Source: Mycobacterium sp. (GTDB lineage Bacteria > Actinomycetota > Actinomycetes > Mycobacteriales > Mycobacteriaceae). Taken from it: a DNA stretch of 64,000 nucleotides. The stretch is from the NCBI RefSeq assembly GCF_025965855.1, contig NZ_JAOPWB010000162.1:1-64000 (forward strand), given 5' to 3'. Of this stretch, positions 1-7,522 are shown piece by piece. The first letter of the stretch is position 1. The number at the start of each line of letters is the position of its first letter. The notes below the pieces were generated by a model. The model saw nothing but the letters and a program-made list of their open reading frames with translations, did no database searches and had not been told where the DNA came from. The translations under genes and the position numbers were made by a program.

Positions 1-70
1 GCGTTGCGCTACAGCAGGAGTGGGTAAACAAATGCAGAAGTGCGGGCGTCGGGTCGGAAGGTGGGATCTC

Positions 71-343
71 ATGGCACGTCAGGCGGAGGGCCGGTGGGAC
101 GTCAGTATCAAGAGCAACGCGGTTTGCCTGGAGCGCGTCGCTGACGGCGACAAGCGGTTATTCGAAGACTTGTTGGCACCCGAGGAGGCCCGCGCACTAG
201 CTGAGCTCTTGACGAAATTCGCCGACAAGTTCGACAAGTTCGACGAATCCGACAAGTCCGATAGATCTGACGATAAGTCCGATGAGCCTGACGACTCCGG
301 CGAGCGCGATGAGCGCGATGAGTCTGACGACTCCGACAAGTAG
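71..343 (+). CDS. Small protein with highly acidic Asp/Ser/Lys tail
   Basis: This 90-residue protein is not recognised as a named family. The first ~50 residues are a compact domain of mixed composition (MARQAEGRW... with a leucine/alanine-rich helix near residues 40-55). The last ~40 residues are a low-complexity run of D, S, K, E and R built from repeats such as DKSD and DESD. The start at 71 is preferred over the upstream in-frame ATG at 32 because a GGAAGG ribosome-binding site lies 9-10 bases before it. There is no signal peptide or membrane segment. The tail suggests a disordered, charged region; no function is assigned. Confidence 0.6.
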   Translation: MARQAEGRWDVSIKSNAVCLERVADGDKRLFEDLLAPEEARALAELLTKFADKFDKFDESDKSDRSDDKSDEPDDSGERDERDESDDSDK

Positions 344-355
344 AGGACTAGATTC

Positions 356-655
356 CTAGTAGCACCCGCTCACATTAATTCGCCGGCCCGCATTGACGCA
401 GACGTTCACGTTCGGCGGTGGCGGAGGCGGAAAGTCCTGCGGCAGCGGCGCGTAGTCGGCCGGCGGCGGGGCATAGCTGTTGACCGTGTCGGCGACGTTG
501 GTGCACCCGCTCACCGAAACACGCCTGCCGACGCTCGCGCAGACGTCGGCGTTGGCAACACCTGACGGCTGGACGACGGCATAGATTTCCGGGATTGCCG
601 CAAGGGCAAACAGCGCGACCCCCGCGGCGGTCCAAGACCGCACCCACAGATTCAT
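356..655 (-). CDS. Small exported protein with duplicated GRR-VSGC motif
   Basis: This is a 99-residue secreted protein. An N-terminal hydrophobic segment (residues ~5-30, start MNLWVRSWTAAGVALFALAA) reads as a signal peptide ending near ANA. The mature part holds two copies of a short Cys-bounded motif, one ending GRRVSVSGC and one GRRINVSGC, separated by a proline-rich linker. The ATG at 655 is chosen over the upstream in-frame start because AGGAGAT sits 6 bases before it and it places the signal peptide at the N terminus. Similar small exported proteins are common in mycobacteria, but no function is established. Confidence 0.65.
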   Translation of the reverse strand: MNLWVRSWTAAGVALFALAAIPEIYAVVQPSGVANADVCASVGRRVSVSGCTNVADTVNSYAPPPADYAPLPQDFPPPPPPNVNVCVNAGRRINVSGCY

Positions 656-696
656 TCCGATCTCCTTCCCATCACCGCCGACGCGAGCTCGATCAC

Positions 697-1089
697 TCAG
701 GGAGTGGCGCCGCTCTCCCCGACTAGTGGGGTCCATTGGCAACGCTGCCGGATGTCGACCAGAGGCTGGCGGATGTTCTCCAGGTCGGCCTGCTCTTGCG
801 GATTGGCGCTGAAGTAGTTCTGCACGTCGTCGCGGATCTGATCTTTGGGCCGATCCTGAAGGCCGGTGTAGAACCCGTTCACGTCCGGGTGCGTGAACAG
901 GTAGGTCGAGAGCGACGCCGCGACACCGGCAGCGACACCGGCTACGTCCCCGGCAGTGCAGTCGGCCGGCCGAGGCGGCGGATCAGCCGAGGCGGTCCCC
1001 GCGGTAGCACATAACAGCGTGCCGGCGACTGCGCCAGCTCCGATTGCGCCGACTACCACCCGGCGACGAATGGAGGTCGGGAGAAACAT
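697..1089 (-). CDS. Hemophore-related secreted protein
   Basis: This 130-residue exported protein belongs to the small mycobacterial hemophore-like family typified by Rv0203, which binds heme outside the cell. Residues 1-36 are a signal peptide with an arginine-rich start and an ASA-D cleavage site. The mature protein has two cysteines (residues 44 and 117), expected to form a disulfide, around an alpha-helical core with the family pattern 'YLFTHPDVN...YF..NP'. The start at 1089 has GGAG 7 bases upstream; the longer open frame lacks this. Heme binding is inferred from the family. A second member lies at 39505-39903. Confidence 0.75.
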   Translation of the reverse strand: MFLPTSIRRRVVVGAIGAGAVAGTLLCATAGTASADPPPRPADCTAGDVAGVAAGVAASLSTYLFTHPDVNGFYTGLQDRPKDQIRDDVQNYFSANPQEQADLENIRQPLVDIRQRCQWTPLVGESGATP

Positions 1090-1338
1090 GGCGGGCTCCT
1101 TCGTCCGGTAACCAATCCGACGGCAACTGGCGACGGTTGCCGACCTGCGCATAAACCATCTTCTGCCAACCTTGCCGGTTCCGGAAGGGATCACAGGCGC
1201 GAATCCCGCGCGGTGGCTATGACCGCGTCGACGCGGCGTCGACAGTCGCGGACTGTCCGCAAGCGCTTCGTCGGTGCGCCGATCGTGCGATGGTTGTCGA
1301 GCAAGGCAATCACCGCGCTGGCGACCGGAAGGAATGCA

Positions 1339-1794
1339 GTGAGCCGTTTGCACGCGCGGCCAGCCGGATTCAAGTCTGCGGCATCGGCAACTGCCCTGTG
1401 GGTGTGCGTGGCCACCGTGCTGCCCGCGACGGCACACGCAACGCCACCGATCGGGGTCACGGCGGTGACCTTGTCGAAGCAAACCGTTGACGGCAAGGAT
1501 TACATCGTTAGCGAGGTTACGATTTCGCCCGATGGGAGCACCGGCTGGCACACACATCAAGGTCTGATTTATGGCGTCATCAAGTCCGGCGTGTTGACGC
1601 ACTATGGATCGGACTGTCACGAAGATGGCATCTACGGTCCCGGGGCGCCCATCACCGACCCCTCGGGCCCGGAGCACGTGCACCTCGCCCGCAACCTTGG
1701 AACGACGCCGCTTGTCCTCGAGGTGACCTACGTAGATCCGGCGGGAGCACCCACCTCCGACAGCGCGCCCAACCCCGGCTGTGACTTCGCATGA
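1339..1794 (+). CDS. Secreted cupin-domain protein
   Basis: This protein of about 151 residues has a signal peptide (ALWVCVATVLPATAHA) followed by a single cupin barrel. The cupin metal-binding pattern is visible as 'GWHTHQGLIYGVIKSG' in motif 1, with a further His pair in 'GPEHVHLARN'. The open frame begins at 1213, but the GTG at 1339 is preferred because GGAAGGA precedes it by 5 bases and it puts the signal peptide first. The mature domain would act outside the membrane. The substrate is unknown; small cupins bind metals and many different ligands. Confidence 0.7.
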   Translation: MSRLHARPAGFKSAASATALWVCVATVLPATAHATPPIGVTAVTLSKQTVDGKDYIVSEVTISPDGSTGWHTHQGLIYGVIKSGVLTHYGSDCHEDGIYGPGAPITDPSGPEHVHLARNLGTTPLVLEVTYVDPAGAPTSDSAPNPGCDFA

Positions 1795-1970
1795 GCACAG
1801 CGCCCGCGGAGGGGCCTTCGTCGCCGACATCGCCTGACCCCCGCTCGACTCCCATGTCGTTTCCGGGCTGACCGCGAACGGCGAGGCAAAATGACTTCAT
1901 GCCGACACCGAACATCGCCCGCAAGCAGCCGGAAGCCTAGTGGGCTCGCTGCGGCACAAGGGCCGCTGAC

Positions 1971-3149
1971 GTGCACGGCTTCGGTTTCGACACCCTGGCG
2001 CTGCTGACCGCGATCGGTTTCGCCGGTCCGCTGCTGGCATCGGTGCCGCGCCTGCGGATACCGGTCGTCATCGGCGAGCTACTCGCGGGGCTCATCGTCG
2101 GCAAGACCGGCTTCGGTGTCATCGATGACACCAATCCCACCCTTCAATTGCTCGCCAACATCGGCTTCGCACTGGTGATGTTTGTGGTGGGCACCCACGT
2201 TCCCGTCCGCGACCCACAGCTGCGCTCGGCGGCGCCGCGGGCGCTGTTGCGCGCGGTCGTGATCGGTGCCGTCGCGGCGGCCCTCGGTGTCGGGCTGGCG
2301 GCGGCGTTCGGCACCGGACACGCGGCGCTCTACGCGGTCCTGATGGCGTCCTCGTCGGCGGCGCTGGCGCTGCCCGTGATCGATTCGCTGCGGTTGCAGG
2401 GCCCGGAAGTGCTGTCGGTGACCGTGCAGATCGCAATCGCCGACGCCGCGTGCATTGTGTTGCTGCCGTTGGTAATTGACTTGCGACGGGCGCCGATCGC
2501 GGCGCTCGGTGGGCTTTCGATCGCGGCCTGCGCGGTGGTGCTCTTTATCCTGCTGCGCGCGCTCGACCGCAAGGGCTGGCGCCGGCGCATGCACAAGTAC
2601 TCCGAAAAGCAGCGGTTCGCACTGGAATTGCGCACCAACCTGGCCGTGCTGTTCGCGCTGGCGGCGCTGGCCGTCAGCACCCACGTGTCCATCATGCTGG
2701 CGGGCTTCGCGTTCGGTTTGGTGATCGCGTTGGCCGGCGAACCGCGACGGCTGGCGCGACAGCTGTTCGGCATCACCGAGGGGTTTTTCGGCCCGCTGTT
2801 CTTCGTCTGGCTGGGCGCCTCGCTGCAAGTGCGCGAGCTGGGCGCGCACCCGAAGCTCATCCTGCTGGGGCTCGGCCTGGGACTGGGTGCCGTGCTGGCG
2901 CATTGCGCGGGCAGGCTGTTCGGTCAGCCGCTGACCCTCGCGGCGCTGTCGGCGGCGCAGCTCGGAGTGCCGGTGGCCGCGGCCACCGTCGGCAACGAGG
3001 AACACCTTCTCGTCGCGGGCGAAGCCTCGGCGCTGATGTTCGGCGCCTTGCTGACGATCGCCGCCACGTCGATCGCGGGCGCGCTGGCCGCGCGCGGCCG
3101 GACCGCCGGAAACGCGGAAAAGCCTGCCGTCACCGACAAGTCCGCCTGA
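1971..3149 (+). CDS. Cation:proton antiporter, CPA2/Kef-like
   Basis: This 392-residue integral membrane protein is made almost entirely of hydrophobic helices, about 11-12 by eye. The N-terminal motif 'PVVIGELLAGLIVGKTGFG' is the hallmark of the Na+/H+ exchanger (KefB/CPA2) domain. It should exchange a monovalent cation for protons across the cytoplasmic membrane. It ends in a short charged cytoplasmic tail and lacks the TrkA-N nucleotide-binding domain of full KefB/KefC, so ligand gating of the KefC type is unlikely. It stands alone on the plus strand. The GTG at 1971 starts the first membrane segment, though the ribosome site is weak. Confidence 0.85.
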   Translation: MHGFGFDTLALLTAIGFAGPLLASVPRLRIPVVIGELLAGLIVGKTGFGVIDDTNPTLQLLANIGFALVMFVVGTHVPVRDPQLRSAAPRALLRAVVIGAVAAALGVGLAAAFGTGHAALYAVLMASSSAALALPVIDSLRLQGPEVLSVTVQIAIADAACIVLLPLVIDLRRAPIAALGGLSIAACAVVLFILLRALDRKGWRRRMHKYSEKQRFALELRTNLAVLFALAALAVSTHVSIMLAGFAFGLVIALAGEPRRLARQLFGITEGFFGPLFFVWLGASLQVRELGAHPKLILLGLGLGLGAVLAHCAGRLFGQPLTLAALSAAQLGVPVAAATVGNEEHLLVAGEASALMFGALLTIAATSIAGALAARGRTAGNAEKPAVTDKSA

Positions 3150-3262
3150 GGCGCCCCTGTGTAACGAAGGGACCGAAGTACTCCCATTGAGTTCCGTTCG
3201 GCCCTACGGGCCGGCTCGGCGCAGTGGTCGGATGAACCGTAATGCCGATCGAGGGGGCTGCC

Positions 3263-3487
3263 ATGAGGGATCGCTTGTACCGCGTCACCGATCGCCTGCA
3301 CCAGGACCGCACCGTTGCGGTGCCCGGTCATGAGATCGCGCACGTGGTGTCGGCGTGGCTTGCTGAGCTGGGGGCCCGCAGTCCGCTGGTGGACGATCTC
3401 GAACGGGCGGTGCGCGTCGGCGATTGGGTGGCAGCCCGCGCCGTCGGCGACCAGTTATCCGTCGACGTGGCCGTCATCGCGGCCTAG
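3263..3487 (+). CDS. Small hypothetical protein upstream of Acg-type nitroreductase
   Basis: This 74-residue soluble protein of unrecognised family begins MRDRLYRVTDRLHQDRTVAV. The ATG at 3263 is chosen because GAGGGGG lies 7 bases upstream; an in-frame ATG at 3242 has no such site. The fold looks mostly helical, with no membrane segment. It lies just before the nitroreductase gene at 3613 and may belong to the same dormancy neighbourhood. No function is assigned. Confidence 0.5.
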   Translation: MRDRLYRVTDRLHQDRTVAVPGHEIAHVVSAWLAELGARSPLVDDLERAVRVGDWVAARAVGDQLSVDVAVIAA

Positions 3488-3612
3488 GAATGGTCATGCC
3501 CACCAGAAATTGGCACAAAGTCCTTTTGCCTAGTGCCGTCGTGCTCTCGCATGACCCGGCGTGATTACGCGATCGTGGATGTGACGAAGCTTTACCGAAG
3601 GAAACGAGAGCC

Positions 3613-4590
3613 ATGAATGCGCGCTTTCCGGATGCCGGCACAGTCCGGACTGTGCTGACCCTGGCGGCTCGCGCACCCTCGGTGCACAACACGCAACCGT
3701 GGCGGTGGCGGGTCGACGACGCGAGCCTGCATCTGTACGCGGACTCCGAACGGCAACTGCCCAACACCGACCCCGACGGCCGGGACCTGATCTTGAGTTG
3801 CGGCACGGCGCTGCAGCACTGCGTAATCGCTTTCGCCGCCGTCGGGTGGCTATCCAAGGTGACTCGGCTGCCGGATCCGGACGACGCCAATCACCTTGCC
3901 GCGATCGAGTTATCCCCTTACCCCGCCAACGCCGTCGACATAGCGCTCGCCGCGGCGATACCGCGTCGTCGAACCGATCGTCGCCACTACAGCTCCTGGC
4001 CGGTGCCGATCGGTGACATCGCCCTCATGGCCGCGCGGGCGGTCCGAAATGGCGTGACACTGTGCCAAGTCGAGGACCTCGACAAGCTGAACAAGATCGT
4101 CGCCGAATCCGTTTCGGAACACTTCAATCGTGACTACCTGGCCGAGCTCACGGCGTGGAGCGGGCGCTACGCATCGGTGGCGGGGGTCCCGGCGCACAGC
4201 ACACCGCCGTCGGACCCCGAAGCGAAAATCCCCGGCCGGCTCTTTGCCGGTCCCACGTTGGCCATGCCACCGGAATCGTCGGCCGCCGACGACAATGCCG
4301 TGGTGCTTGCGCTGGGCACCCGGGCCGACGACCGGCTGGCGCAGCTGCGCGCCGGCGAGGCCACCAGCGTCGTGCTCCTCACCGCGACTTCGATGGGATT
4401 GGCCAGTTGCCCGGTCACCGAACCACTGGAGATCGCCGACACACGCGAGTCGGTCCGCTCCGACATCTTCGGCGGCGCCGACTACCCGCAGATGTTGCTC
4501 CGGGTGGGCTGGGCACCGATCAACGCCGACCCGCTGCCGGCGACACCGCGACGCGAACTGTCCGAGATCGTCGAGTGGGTCAACGAGTAA
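3613..4590 (+). CDS. Acg-family nitroreductase-like protein
   Basis: This 325-residue member of the mycobacterial Acg family has two tandem, divergent FMN nitroreductase folds. The family signature 'ARAPSVHNTQPWRW' is at residues 18-31, and 'TDRRHYSS' and 'LLTATSMGLASCPVTEPLE' mark the two lobes. Characterised Acg proteins (Rv2032) bind FMN but have lost the usual reductase activity, and in M. tuberculosis most are induced by DosR under hypoxia. The start follows AAGGAAACGAGAGCC, a good ribosome-binding site. It faces a second paralogue at 4717-5697 in convergent orientation, both next to dosR. Confidence 0.85.
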   Translation: MNARFPDAGTVRTVLTLAARAPSVHNTQPWRWRVDDASLHLYADSERQLPNTDPDGRDLILSCGTALQHCVIAFAAVGWLSKVTRLPDPDDANHLAAIELSPYPANAVDIALAAAIPRRRTDRRHYSSWPVPIGDIALMAARAVRNGVTLCQVEDLDKLNKIVAESVSEHFNRDYLAELTAWSGRYASVAGVPAHSTPPSDPEAKIPGRLFAGPTLAMPPESSAADDNAVVLALGTRADDRLAQLRAGEATSVVLLTATSMGLASCPVTEPLEIADTRESVRSDIFGGADYPQMLLRVGWAPINADPLPATPRRELSEIVEWVNE

Positions 4591-4716
4591 GGACGGCAAG
4601 CCATCGTCACCCGAACCGCTGTGCAGCACAGGCCATTTAGGCGGATGATGTGTCGGTGAGCGGAGACGGCGAACATCAACGGGTCGCGTTGTTCGGCGCG
4701 GGCGGCGCAATTCCCG

Positions 4717-5697
4717 CTAGCGGATCTCCAGCACATCGTCGGGCGCACGCCGCGGAGTCGGGGGCGGAACGGCTTCCATCGGCGGCGCTATGCCGGCGCG
4801 GACCAGTACCTGCGGCTGGGCGTCGTTGTCCAGCAGGCCGCGTACGACGTCGCGGCTTTCGTCCAGCTCGATCAGATGGGTGAGCGTGCAGGTCACCAGG
4901 AATGCCATCGTGCATTCGAGTAGCACGGTCGACAACACTTCGCCGCACCGCAGCACGTCCGCCCTGGTGTCTTCGGGGGTGGACAGCACTAAAATCTTCG
5001 ACCAGTCCACCGCGACCTCGGGACGCCGATCCTCGTGGTCCCCGGCCGGGAATTCGCGCGCCACGTCCACGCGGCCGCTTTCCTTGTCGGACAACAGCGC
5101 CCTCGGCGGCACACCCTCGTTCGGCGCGAACGGCGAAGTCCACCATTCGAGTTCGGCGTGATACGCCGCGTCGTCGCGGCGAAGCGCCTCGGTGAGCTGT
5201 GAGGCCTTGACCAGCGTGGGCCGGTCGTCGTCGGCGAGCACGTCGAGCGTCACCAGATTCTCGTCGAACGTGCTGCGCAGCACGGGTTCGAACAGCTCCC
5301 AGTAGGTGGGCTGACCCATCGGCAGCCTGTCGGTTCTGCGTTGCAGGATCGCGTTGGCGCGGTCGCGCTGCGCGCGGGTGACGTGCTCGACGGAACGGAA
5401 TTCGATCGTGGCCAAATGGTCGCAGTCATTGGGATTGGGAAACCGTTCGACCTCCGCGCCCCAACCCGCGGCGAGCATGGCGACCCGAAGGTGATCGAGC
5501 GCGGCGCCACAGCTGAGGATCGCTTCCCTACCGGAAGGGTCCATGCCCGGCACCGTTCGGTCGCGGTCGACAAAGAGGCGCAAAACCCCGCCCTCGGCGA
5601 CCCACCGCCACGGCTGGCTGTTGCGCACGGACGGAGCCCGGCACGCGAGCTGCACCGCTTTTCTGAGAGTCTGGGTGTGCAGCGTCATCGTTTTCAT
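4717..5697 (-). CDS. Acg-family nitroreductase-like protein (second copy)
   Basis: This 326-residue paralogue of the product at 3613 carries 'ACRAPSVRNSQPWRW' near the N terminus, an internal 'RRTDRLPMG', and a C-terminal lobe ending in a proline-rich tail. It is expected to be a cytoplasmic FMN-binding protein of the DosR-regulated Acg class. The ATG at 5697 (MKTMTLHTQ) is preferred over a longer frame because AAGGAAA lies 10 bases upstream. The 286-base region upstream holds a candidate DosR box (5858-5872). The two copies are clearly divergent in sequence, so this is not a recent duplication. Confidence 0.85.
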   Translation of the reverse strand: MKTMTLHTQTLRKAVQLACRAPSVRNSQPWRWVAEGGVLRLFVDRDRTVPGMDPSGREAILSCGAALDHLRVAMLAAGWGAEVERFPNPNDCDHLATIEFRSVEHVTRAQRDRANAILQRRTDRLPMGQPTYWELFEPVLRSTFDENLVTLDVLADDDRPTLVKASQLTEALRRDDAAYHAELEWWTSPFAPNEGVPPRALLSDKESGRVDVAREFPAGDHEDRRPEVAVDWSKILVLSTPEDTRADVLRCGEVLSTVLLECTMAFLVTCTLTHLIELDESRDVVRGLLDNDAQPQVLVRAGIAPPMEAVPPPTPRRAPDDVLEIR

Positions 5698-5857
5698 AGC
5701 CGTCAATTTCCTTGCCGAGTTCCGGTTCACCATCGACGTTAGGCCTCAACCGAGCTGGTGGCCAGGATCGTTCGTCCCGGCCGGCAGGGCCGCTGGGAGG
5801 CCGAAAGGCCGTAGGGCCGCCGAGCAATTGCACGGGGGTCCAATGATGTGACGCCTG

Positions 5858-5872
5858 AGGACCAAGGACCCT
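5858..5872. promoter_or_regulatory. Candidate DosR box
   Basis: AGGACCAAGGACCCT matches 9 of the 12 fixed positions of the DosR core GGGACTTNNGNCCCT. It lies between the start of the Acg gene at 5697 (minus strand) and the USP/DUF1918 remnant at 5984 (plus strand), where a shared DosR site would make sense. The rest of the interval 5698-5983 holds no gene that I can support. Confidence 0.35.
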
Positions 5873-5983
5873 GTCGTGCGCCGTTCGCATGCCTGAGTGT
5901 CGAAGGCAGATACGAGGCGCGGATCGGCTGCGAAGGATCGCCAATTCGGTTACCGCCCAGTCTTTTCTATCTAGGAGTTGACG

Positions 5984-6388
5984 ATGAAGGCCGACGTCGG
6001 GGACTGGCGCGTGATCAAGAGCGGCACGGTTGGGCACCGGGATCGGTCGAAACGGCCATTCTCTCAGGCGATCCCGGGCAGGAGTTGGTCGATCGATCGC
6101 AGGACGCGGCGCTGATTTGCATGCGCACCTCCAGGCGCGGATGGTGCCACGCCACCGTGCGCCAGCTCGATCGGCGACCGAAGAGCTGGGTCGGGCGCTA
6201 TCCGGGACGTGCGGGGCCAGACGGTCGCCGCCTGCACCGGCGTGAAGACCGGCGAGAGGCTGGGCAGCGCCATCGAATTGGCCGTTGTCGGCAGCGCCGA
6301 CGCCCTGGAGATCGCGGGGCTGGCCATCTGGAACTGCCACCCGATCGTGGGCCATCCGGACTGTTCTGTGCTCGTGGTCCGCCACTAA
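5984..6388 (+). pseudogene. DUF1918 head fused to a frameshifted universal stress protein remnant
   Basis: A good ribosome site (AGGAG, 5973-5977) precedes MKADVGDWRVIKSGTVGH, the start of a DUF1918-type small protein. The frame then runs into unrelated sequence and stops near 6114. Universal stress protein (USP) core sequence appears in another frame (SVETAILSGDPGQELVD, about 6044-6094). A USP C-terminal end, GHPDCSVLVVRH, returns in the first frame and stops at 6388. At least two frameshifts or an internal rearrangement are needed to join these parts. USP genes bind ATP and respond to stress; in M. tuberculosis the USP gene Rv3134c lies just upstream of dosR. This copy cannot encode a normal USP. 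Confidence 0.6.
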
Positions 6389-6404
6389 GACGCAGGCGGC
6401 GGCC

Positions 6405-6622
6405 ATGAAGACCGTCAAAGAGTTGGCAACCCCGCAGTCGATCGTGGTGGGCATCGACGGCTCGAAGTCGGCGATTCGCCAGGCGGTCAAGGTAATTGGG
6501 GCCTAGGCAAGCTGGTGAAGATCGAAACCGAGGTGGCCCACGGGCTGGTGATTGCTTGCGCCCGCGACCGTCGGCGACACGCCGACTGTTCGCTGTTGGT
6601 CGTCAATCAGCAGCATTTGTGA
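6405..6622 (+). pseudogene. Truncated universal stress protein remnant upstream of dosR
   Basis: The N terminus is that of a universal stress protein (ATPQSIVVGIDGSKSAIRQAV), starting with ATG at 6405, but it stops after 33 residues at 6506. A typical USP C terminus ([14 protein letters not shown], stop at 6622) follows in another frame. About 80-100 residues of the middle of the ~145-residue USP domain are missing. It sits in the position of Rv3134c relative to dosR/dosS in M. tuberculosis, so the gene normally co-transcribed with dosR appears to have decayed here. Confidence 0.6.
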
Positions 6623-6681
6623 GGCGGGCGATGATGAAAACATGCGATATTGAGAGTCGGTCGTTTCAGAAAGGGCCCTTC

Positions 6682-7353
6682 ATGGTCAAGGTTTTCCTCG
6701 TCGACGACCATGAGGTCGTTCGGCGCGGTCTTGCCGATCTGCTCGCGTCGGACCCCGAACTGGAAATCGTCGGCGAAGCCGGTTCCGTATCGGAGGCGAA
6801 GGCGCGAATACCGGCCTTGCAGCCCGACGTCGCGGTGCTTGACGTGCGCCTTCCCGATGGGAACGGAATCGAGCTGTGCCGCGATCTGGTGTCCGATCAT
6901 CCGGATCTGCGGTGTCTGATGTTGACGTCGTTCACCTCCGATGAGGCGATGCTGGAGGCGATTCTGGCCGGGGCCAGCGGCTATGTCGTCAAGGACATCA
7001 AAGGCATGGAGCTGGCCCACGCGATCAAAGAGGTCGGCGCCGGCAAATCCCTGCTGGATAACCGGGCGGCCGCCGCGCTGATGGCGAAGCTTCGGGGGAC
7101 AGCGGAACGCGAAGACCCATTGTCCGGGCTGACCGAACAGGAGCGAACGCTGCTCGCGCTGCTCAGTGAAGGTTTGACCAACAGGCAGATCGCCGCGCGG
7201 ATGTTCCTCGCGGAGAAAACGGTGAAGAACTACGTGTCGCGGTTGCTGGCCAAACTGGGCATGGAGCGCCGGACGCAGGCGGCGGTGTTCGCCTCCAGAC
7301 TGGATCAACGGCCCGGCCGGCCGGCCACCCGGGCGGAAGCGCCGCCGGACTGA
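6682..7353 (+). CDS. dosR: Dormancy response regulator DosR/DevR
   Basis: This 223-residue NarL-family response regulator begins [17 protein letters not shown], nearly identical to M. tuberculosis DosR. The receiver domain spans residues 1-120 with the phosphoacceptor Asp54 in [13 protein letters not shown]. The LuxR-type helix-turn-helix spans ~150-210, with the recognition segment '[19 protein letters not shown]' essentially unchanged. DosR activates the hypoxia/NO dormancy regulon after phosphorylation by DosS or DosT. The start at 6682 matches the family start; an in-frame ATG at 6634 would add 16 residues. The ribosome site lies in a perfect AAGGGCCCTT palindrome (6671-6680). It is followed by the kinase gene at 7523. 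Confidence 0.92.
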   Translation: MVKVFLVDDHEVVRRGLADLLASDPELEIVGEAGSVSEAKARIPALQPDVAVLDVRLPDGNGIELCRDLVSDHPDLRCLMLTSFTSDEAMLEAILAGASGYVVKDIKGMELAHAIKEVGAGKSLLDNRAAAALMAKLRGTAEREDPLSGLTEQERTLLALLSEGLTNRQIAARMFLAEKTVKNYVSRLLAKLGMERRTQAAVFASRLDQRPGRPATRAEAPPD

Positions 7354-7522
7354 TCGGCGGCGAGGACAGAGCGGCCCGCGTGGTTTGCTGGTCGGCACCG
7401 CTGGCGCACGCCTGTTGATCTTGGGTGCCCGACCCCTTGGCGTTAAGCTGGCTGCGGCATCTTCGCGCTACTTGGACACCTCGCTGTTCGCCAACGCAGG
7501 TTGCCACTTGCCAGGAGTTGTC

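Noticed and set aside
3167-3185. GGGACCGAAGTACTCCC-like DosR half-palindrome before the small gene at 3263
   Set aside because: The right arm is shifted by insertions and only about nine core positions match; too weak to call beside the better candidate at 5858.
3512-3533. GGCAC-AAA-GTCCT dyad upstream of the first Acg gene
   Set aside because: Spacer is one base too short for the DosR box and flanks do not match.
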